7,875 nucleotides of DNA, from NCBI GenBank assembly GCA_007118765.1, contig SKQZ01000222.1, forward strand, positions 1 to 7,875, given 5' to 3'. Below are positions 5,034 through 7,875 of the stretch, piece after piece. The position numbers were made by a program, and so were the translations under genes. The notes beneath the pieces are model-generated. The model had not been told where the DNA came from. It was given only the letters and a program-made list of their open reading frames with translations, and did not search any database. Within the stretch, counting starts at the first letter, position 1, and the number at the start of each line of letters is the position of its first letter. The stretch is from Candidatus Hydrogenedentota bacterium. Lineage in GTDB: Bacteria; Hydrogenedentota; Hydrogenedentia; Hydrogenedentales; CAITNO01.

Positions 5034-7431
5034 ATGGCAATCGACCCATTGGAGAATCGTTTTCCTCGGGCGCGTCGTCCTCTTTTTCCGCCGACAATAT
5101 ACGCACGTCCAGCGGCGCCGTTGTGTCAAGATGGATATCCCGCTGCGGAAAGGCAATCACGATATCGGCCTCTCTGAACAGTTTGTCTATGCGATGCCGA
5201 ATATCACTCATTACCGTGCGTGCATCCGTCGCAGGACCAATTTCAACCCACAGATAGGCCGAAAAAACCAAGGCGCTGTCACCAAAATCTTCAAAAAATA
5301 CCTTCGGTTCCGGATCCTCCAACACAACGCCGTGCTCGGACACTGCACGCATGATCAACCGCTGTGCCTCGCGCGTGGGCGAACCGTACGCGACGCCCAC
5401 AGAGATTTGAAGACGCACCTTTTTGTCCGACAATGTCCAGTTCACCACGTTGTTTTCGAGGAATTTGCTGTTGGGTATCAGCACGTCCACACCAGAAAAC
5501 AGGCGCAAGCGTGATGCGCGGGCTCCGATGTTCGTAATGATTCCGGTCTTGCCGTCTATGTCCACCCAGTCGCCGATCCGTATGGGCTGTTCGCCCATCA
5601 ATATCAACCCGCACAAAAAGTTATTGATAAGGTTCTGAGCGCCGAAACCGATACCGAGCGCGATGGCGCCGCCAAGAAATGTGAAGATGGTCAGGGGGAT
5701 ATTGACGTAATTGAGGGCGAAGTAAAAAACAATTATGAATAGCAGATAATTGGATAGTTTCTCTATAATAAGCACCACATTGGAGCGCAGCTTCAGTTTT
5801 TTCGCTGCATAACCGCGCAAATACCGAATAAGAAAGCGGCCCACCACCAACCCGCCAACCAGAATCACCAGCATGTAAAAGATCTTGCGTATCGTGATGG
5901 ATTCGTCGCCGATTTCGGTAATTTCGCGGTCTAAATTCATGGAAATGACGGTATACACACGCGTCACACCATCGGTTACCCGTTCGATCCAACTGCGCTC
6001 CAGCTGGCGCATGCGGACTTCGTCCAACACACGTTCAGCCAGATTGGTAATCTGCGACATACGCACTTGAATACGGGTGCGCACCGTTTCCCGACCACGC
6101 AATATCGTCAGCTGCTGTTCGACGGGGCCGCGATCGCCATCGTCGGCGGTCCAATTCGCCAACCGTGACTCCAATGCAGATACCTGGATGCGCAGGCTCA
6201 TGGCCCGACGGTCGCCGGCGGTGCGCTCCCGCGCATACAGGTCAATGCGGTCGCGCAACTGCGATGCCAACGCATTCCAATCCGGCCATTCAGGCGCCAA
6301 CGACGGGTTCGCCGTCCAAAACCGCATTTGCCACAACTCAATCACATCGTTTTCATATTCCTGCAGGGATTCAATAATGGCCAGTTCGATACGAGACGCC
6401 TCCATGCGGCGGCGGTGCAGGTCAATATCTTCCCGTGCACGGTACAACGCTGCTTCCTCGTCGCCCGCACGTTCCACGGCACGTTCCGCCTGTGCAATGC
6501 GCGTCCTGTGCTGTTCAATGGCATCGCGCGCTTTGCGTCCTTCTTCGGCCAATTCTTCGAGCACAGTCCCTTGCCGTTCGATGATGGTATCCAATTCCTC
6601 CTGCCGGAACAAGGTCTGTGCTCGCGCCCGCTCCACACGTTCGCGCGCCAGTTCCAGGTTCTTTTCCAGCAGCGCTCTATAGGTTTCTGTACGTCGCAAC
6701 TCCATGCGCGCAGCATCATATTCCGCTTCATTCGCCGTTACAAGCACACGCGCCGTTTCCACTTCGTACAATAACCGGGGCCTGTCCGCCTGAGACGCGC
6801 CGCGCAGTTGCTCACTCATACGGTTCAGCGTAGTGCGTGCCCCGCTGATATCCGCACGTGCCATGGAAACCAGTTCGCGCAACGCACGCAGTGACAACAC
6901 TTCCGCCTCAACATCCATCTGCCGCACGGACACCTCATCCAGCAGGCCGTCAAGAAACGCAATGGTATAGGGCGGCTCTTCCTCAATGGCCAGCGCGTCC
7001 TCGCGTTCCGCATCAAACGTTTCGTGTTGCTCTTCCAGCGCGATCAAGTCGCGCAGGGCGTTCCGATGGCGCTGGTATGCCATCAATAATTTGCGGTAGG
7101 CCGCAGTACGCGCCTGCACCGTCTCAAGAGGAATGGCCCGGTACTCGTCTTCGACGCCCGTTTCTTCCAAAATCTGATTTTCAGCGATAAGGGCTTCCAC
7201 GTCGGCAATGCGAGACTCCAGGTCAATCATCAGCGATTCGTGGGAGTCTTCGACCGAAGGCGCCGCTTCCTCATCGGTTTCTTCTTCCGTCCCCTGTGCG
7301 CCGCCAGTTCCGGGCAACGACGGTATTTGTGCATAGCTAAGCGGGGCCACCATACAGACGAAGAAAAGCGACAAGACACCGCCATAAAGCAACACTTTGG
7401 GGAATGGACGAGAAAGGATAAACAAATTCAT
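5032..7431 (-). CDS. MscS-family mechanosensitive channel with large periplasmic coiled-coil domain
   Basis: The 799-residue protein is an inner-membrane channel that opens under membrane tension to release solutes after osmotic downshock. Residues 1-34 are a signal peptide (cut near LSYA/Q). About 60-490 is a highly charged, Glu/Arg/Ala-rich helical region with strong coiled-coil character, probably periplasmic, as in MscK/MscM-like members but shorter than E. coli MscK (1120 residues). Three membrane segments follow at roughly 517-538, 556-575 and 581-612; the last is the pore helix FTFLGGAIALGIGFGAQNLI. The MscS beta domain is seen as GEQPIRIGDWVDIDGKTG to VLIPNSKFLENNVVNWT (613-666), then the alpha/beta cytoplasmic cage to about 770 and an acidic tail. 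The start is ATG 7431, preceded by AGGAG (7440-7444); an in-frame ATG at 7518 is rejected because it lacks this site and would bury the signal peptide. It is convergent with rhaA and 88 bases after another membrane gene. Confidence 0.93.
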   Translation of the reverse strand: MNLFILSRPFPKVLLYGGVLSLFFVCMVAPLSYAQIPSLPGTGGAQGTEEETDEEAAPSVEDSHESLMIDLESRIADVEALIAENQILEETGVEDEYRAIPLETVQARTAAYRKLLMAYQRHRNALRDLIALEEQHETFDAEREDALAIEEEPPYTIAFLDGLLDEVSVRQMDVEAEVLSLRALRELVSMARADISGARTTLNRMSEQLRGASQADRPRLLYEVETARVLVTANEAEYDAARMELRRTETYRALLEKNLELARERVERARAQTLFRQEELDTIIERQGTVLEELAEEGRKARDAIEQHRTRIAQAERAVERAGDEEAALYRAREDIDLHRRRMEASRIELAIIESLQEYENDVIELWQMRFWTANPSLAPEWPDWNALASQLRDRIDLYARERTAGDRRAMSLRIQVSALESRLANWTADDGDRGPVEQQLTILRGRETVRTRIQVRMSQITNLAERVLDEVRMRQLERSWIERVTDGVTRVYTVISMNLDREITEIGDESITIRKIFYMLVILVGGLVVGRFLIRYLRGYAAKKLKLRSNVVLIIEKLSNYLLFIIVFYFALNYVNIPLTIFTFLGGAIALGIGFGAQNLINNFLCGLILMGEQPIRIGDWVDIDGKTGIITNIGARASRLRLFSGVDVLIPNSKFLENNVVNWTLSDKKVRLQISVGVAYGSPTREAQRLIMRAVSEHGVVLEDPEPKVFFEDFGDSALVFSAYLWVEIGPATDARTVMSDIRHRIDKLFREADIVIAFPQRDIHLDTTAPLDVRILSAEKEDDAPEENDSPMGRLP

Positions 7432-7439
7432 TATCACAA

Positions 7440-7444
7440 CTCCT
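7440..7444 (-). promoter_or_regulatory. Ribosome binding site fixing the channel gene start at 7431
   Basis: On the minus strand AGGAG is followed by eight bases and then ATG at 7431. It decides between this start, which begins with a clean signal peptide, and the in-frame ATG at 7518, which would add 29 residues with no export or family character. Confidence 0.85.
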
Positions 7445-7503
7445 GATATTTTCAACCCGTTGCCCTCGGCGGCCGTAACAAACACAACCGGTCTGCCCGC
7501 AGC

Positions 7504-7521
7504 AACATGCCACGGCATGTT
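7504..7521. promoter_or_regulatory. 18-base dyad overlapping the upstream stop codon, before the channel gene
   Basis: AACATGCC (7504-7511) and GGCATGTT (7514-7521) are exact inverted copies around the two bases AC. The dyad overlaps the TAA (7520-7522) of the upstream minus-strand gene and lies about 70 bases before the channel start. Such a short-spaced dyad looks like a dimeric repressor site; as RNA it could form a seven-pair hairpin with a four-base loop, but no U-tract follows, which argues against a terminator. No regulator can be named. Confidence 0.45.
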
Positions 7522-7875
7522 ATGGCAATGGATGTAACTCCTTTAACATAGACTGCACGGCAGATGCCACCGTATGATCGGTCAAGATCGGCGTAAGCAA
7601 CAGTAACACTACGGAAACGGCAAAAAACATGGCAATGAACCAGTCCCCCCAGCCCCAACCTGTTGAGACTCCATCTTCGGACGCTGAAGCACCAGGGGAT
7701 GGAGGCGACTGTTCTTCACCTTCCACCGTGTCCGTTCTGTTGCTGCGCGACCGCCGCATCACTGCCGCCCGCACCAGCTGCCCCGCGTCGTCAAGGGAAA
7801 GCAGTATCGCCCGCAACACCCGCGACCATGCGGCAAATCGGGCCGTTCCGCGTGAGCCCACAGCGACCACACGCC
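7520..7875 (-). CDS. C-terminal part of an unrecognised single-pass membrane protein (N-terminus cut by window edge)
   Basis: The frame is open from the window edge (7875) to TAA at 7522-7520, about 118 codons. The GTG at 7870-7868 is not preceded by enough visible sequence to judge it as a start, so the gene is treated as partial. The visible part has an Arg-rich helical stretch (VLRAILLSLDDAGQLVRAAV), a Ser/Pro/Glu-rich linker of low complexity, then WGWGDWFIAMFF and a long hydrophobic segment (VSVVLLLLTPIL) about 22 residues before the end, suggesting one C-terminal membrane span. No family is recognised. It is on the same strand as the mechanosensitive channel, 88 bases upstream, and may be in the same transcription unit, which would point to a membrane or envelope role. 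The coding call rests on the open frame and a coherent membrane segment, so it is moderate. Confidence 0.55.
   Translation of the reverse strand, partial: RVVAVGSRGTARFAAWSRVLRAILLSLDDAGQLVRAAVMRRSRSNRTDTVEGEEQSPPSPGASASEDGVSTGWGWGDWFIAMFFAVSVVLLLLTPILTDHTVASAVQSMLKELHPLP

Noticed and set aside
6077..6682. Plus-strand open frame of 201 codons, rich in Arg and Ser
   Set aside because: It lies wholly antisense to the coiled-coil part of the MscS-family gene; its Arg/Ser-rich composition is the expected shadow of the Glu/Arg/Ala codons on the other strand.
7432..7518. Longer start of the channel gene at ATG 7518
   Set aside because: The 29 added residues do not resemble an N-terminus of the family, and the AGGAG at 7440-7444 clearly serves ATG 7431, where the signal peptide begins.
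1..7875. CRISPR array, insertion sequence, tRNA, phage or defence module
   Set aside because: No regularly spaced repeats, terminal inverted repeats, transposase motifs or tRNA cloverleafs were seen on reading both strands.

Overview
The window appears to come from a free-living Gram-negative-type bacterium of the Planctomycetes/Verrucomicrobia/Lentisphaerae/Hydrogenedentes kind. That is an inference from gene content: a VCBS/FG-GAP beta-propeller protein, a secreted DUF1080 (3-keto-disaccharide hydrolase-like) protein, an AraC regulator and a rhamnose isomerase close together, all in moderately GC-rich DNA with AGGAG-type ribosome binding sites. No sequence here identifies the taxon directly. 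There are no tRNA or rRNA genes, insertion sequences, CRISPR arrays or phage modules, and coding density is high with no gene-free stretch above 300 bases.

Layout. Positions 2-793 (minus strand, cut by the left edge) encode an FG-GAP/VCBS propeller protein without a signal peptide. It is divergent from an AraC-family regulator (974-1789, plus, TTG start). The 180-base gap between them carries an unusual set of ATTGC-containing repeats that look like operator half-sites. Next on the plus strand come a secreted DUF1080 protein (1870-2595), a small nucleoside 2-deoxyribosyltransferase-like protein (2707-3114), a PurE-type carboxyaminoimidazole ribonucleotide mutase (3176-3676) and L-rhamnose isomerase RhaA (3697-4974). 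purE and rhaA are 20 bases apart with strong ribosome binding sites and should be co-transcribed. The plus-strand run ends at a strong intrinsic terminator (4990-5033). Convergent to it is a large MscS-type mechanosensitive channel protein with a long periplasmic coiled coil (5032-7431, minus), preceded by the C-terminal end of an unrecognised single-pass membrane protein (7520-7875, minus, cut by the right edge).

How the genes may work together. The left part (propeller, AraC, DUF1080) and rhaA suggest uptake and catabolism of plant or algal glycans containing rhamnose, with the AraC protein as a likely local regulator of one or both flanking genes. purE and the deoxyribosyltransferase-like gene belong to nucleotide metabolism and are an odd pairing with rhaA. 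The channel gene and its upstream neighbour form a separate transcription unit for membrane or osmotic stress.

Points most worth a second look are the ATTGC repeat cluster in the divergent promoter, the PurE protein whose second conserved active-site histidine position is alanine, the purE-rhaA pairing, an 18-base dyad between the last two minus-strand genes, and hairpins placed directly after several stop codons. I did not find clear evidence of a wholly new system.
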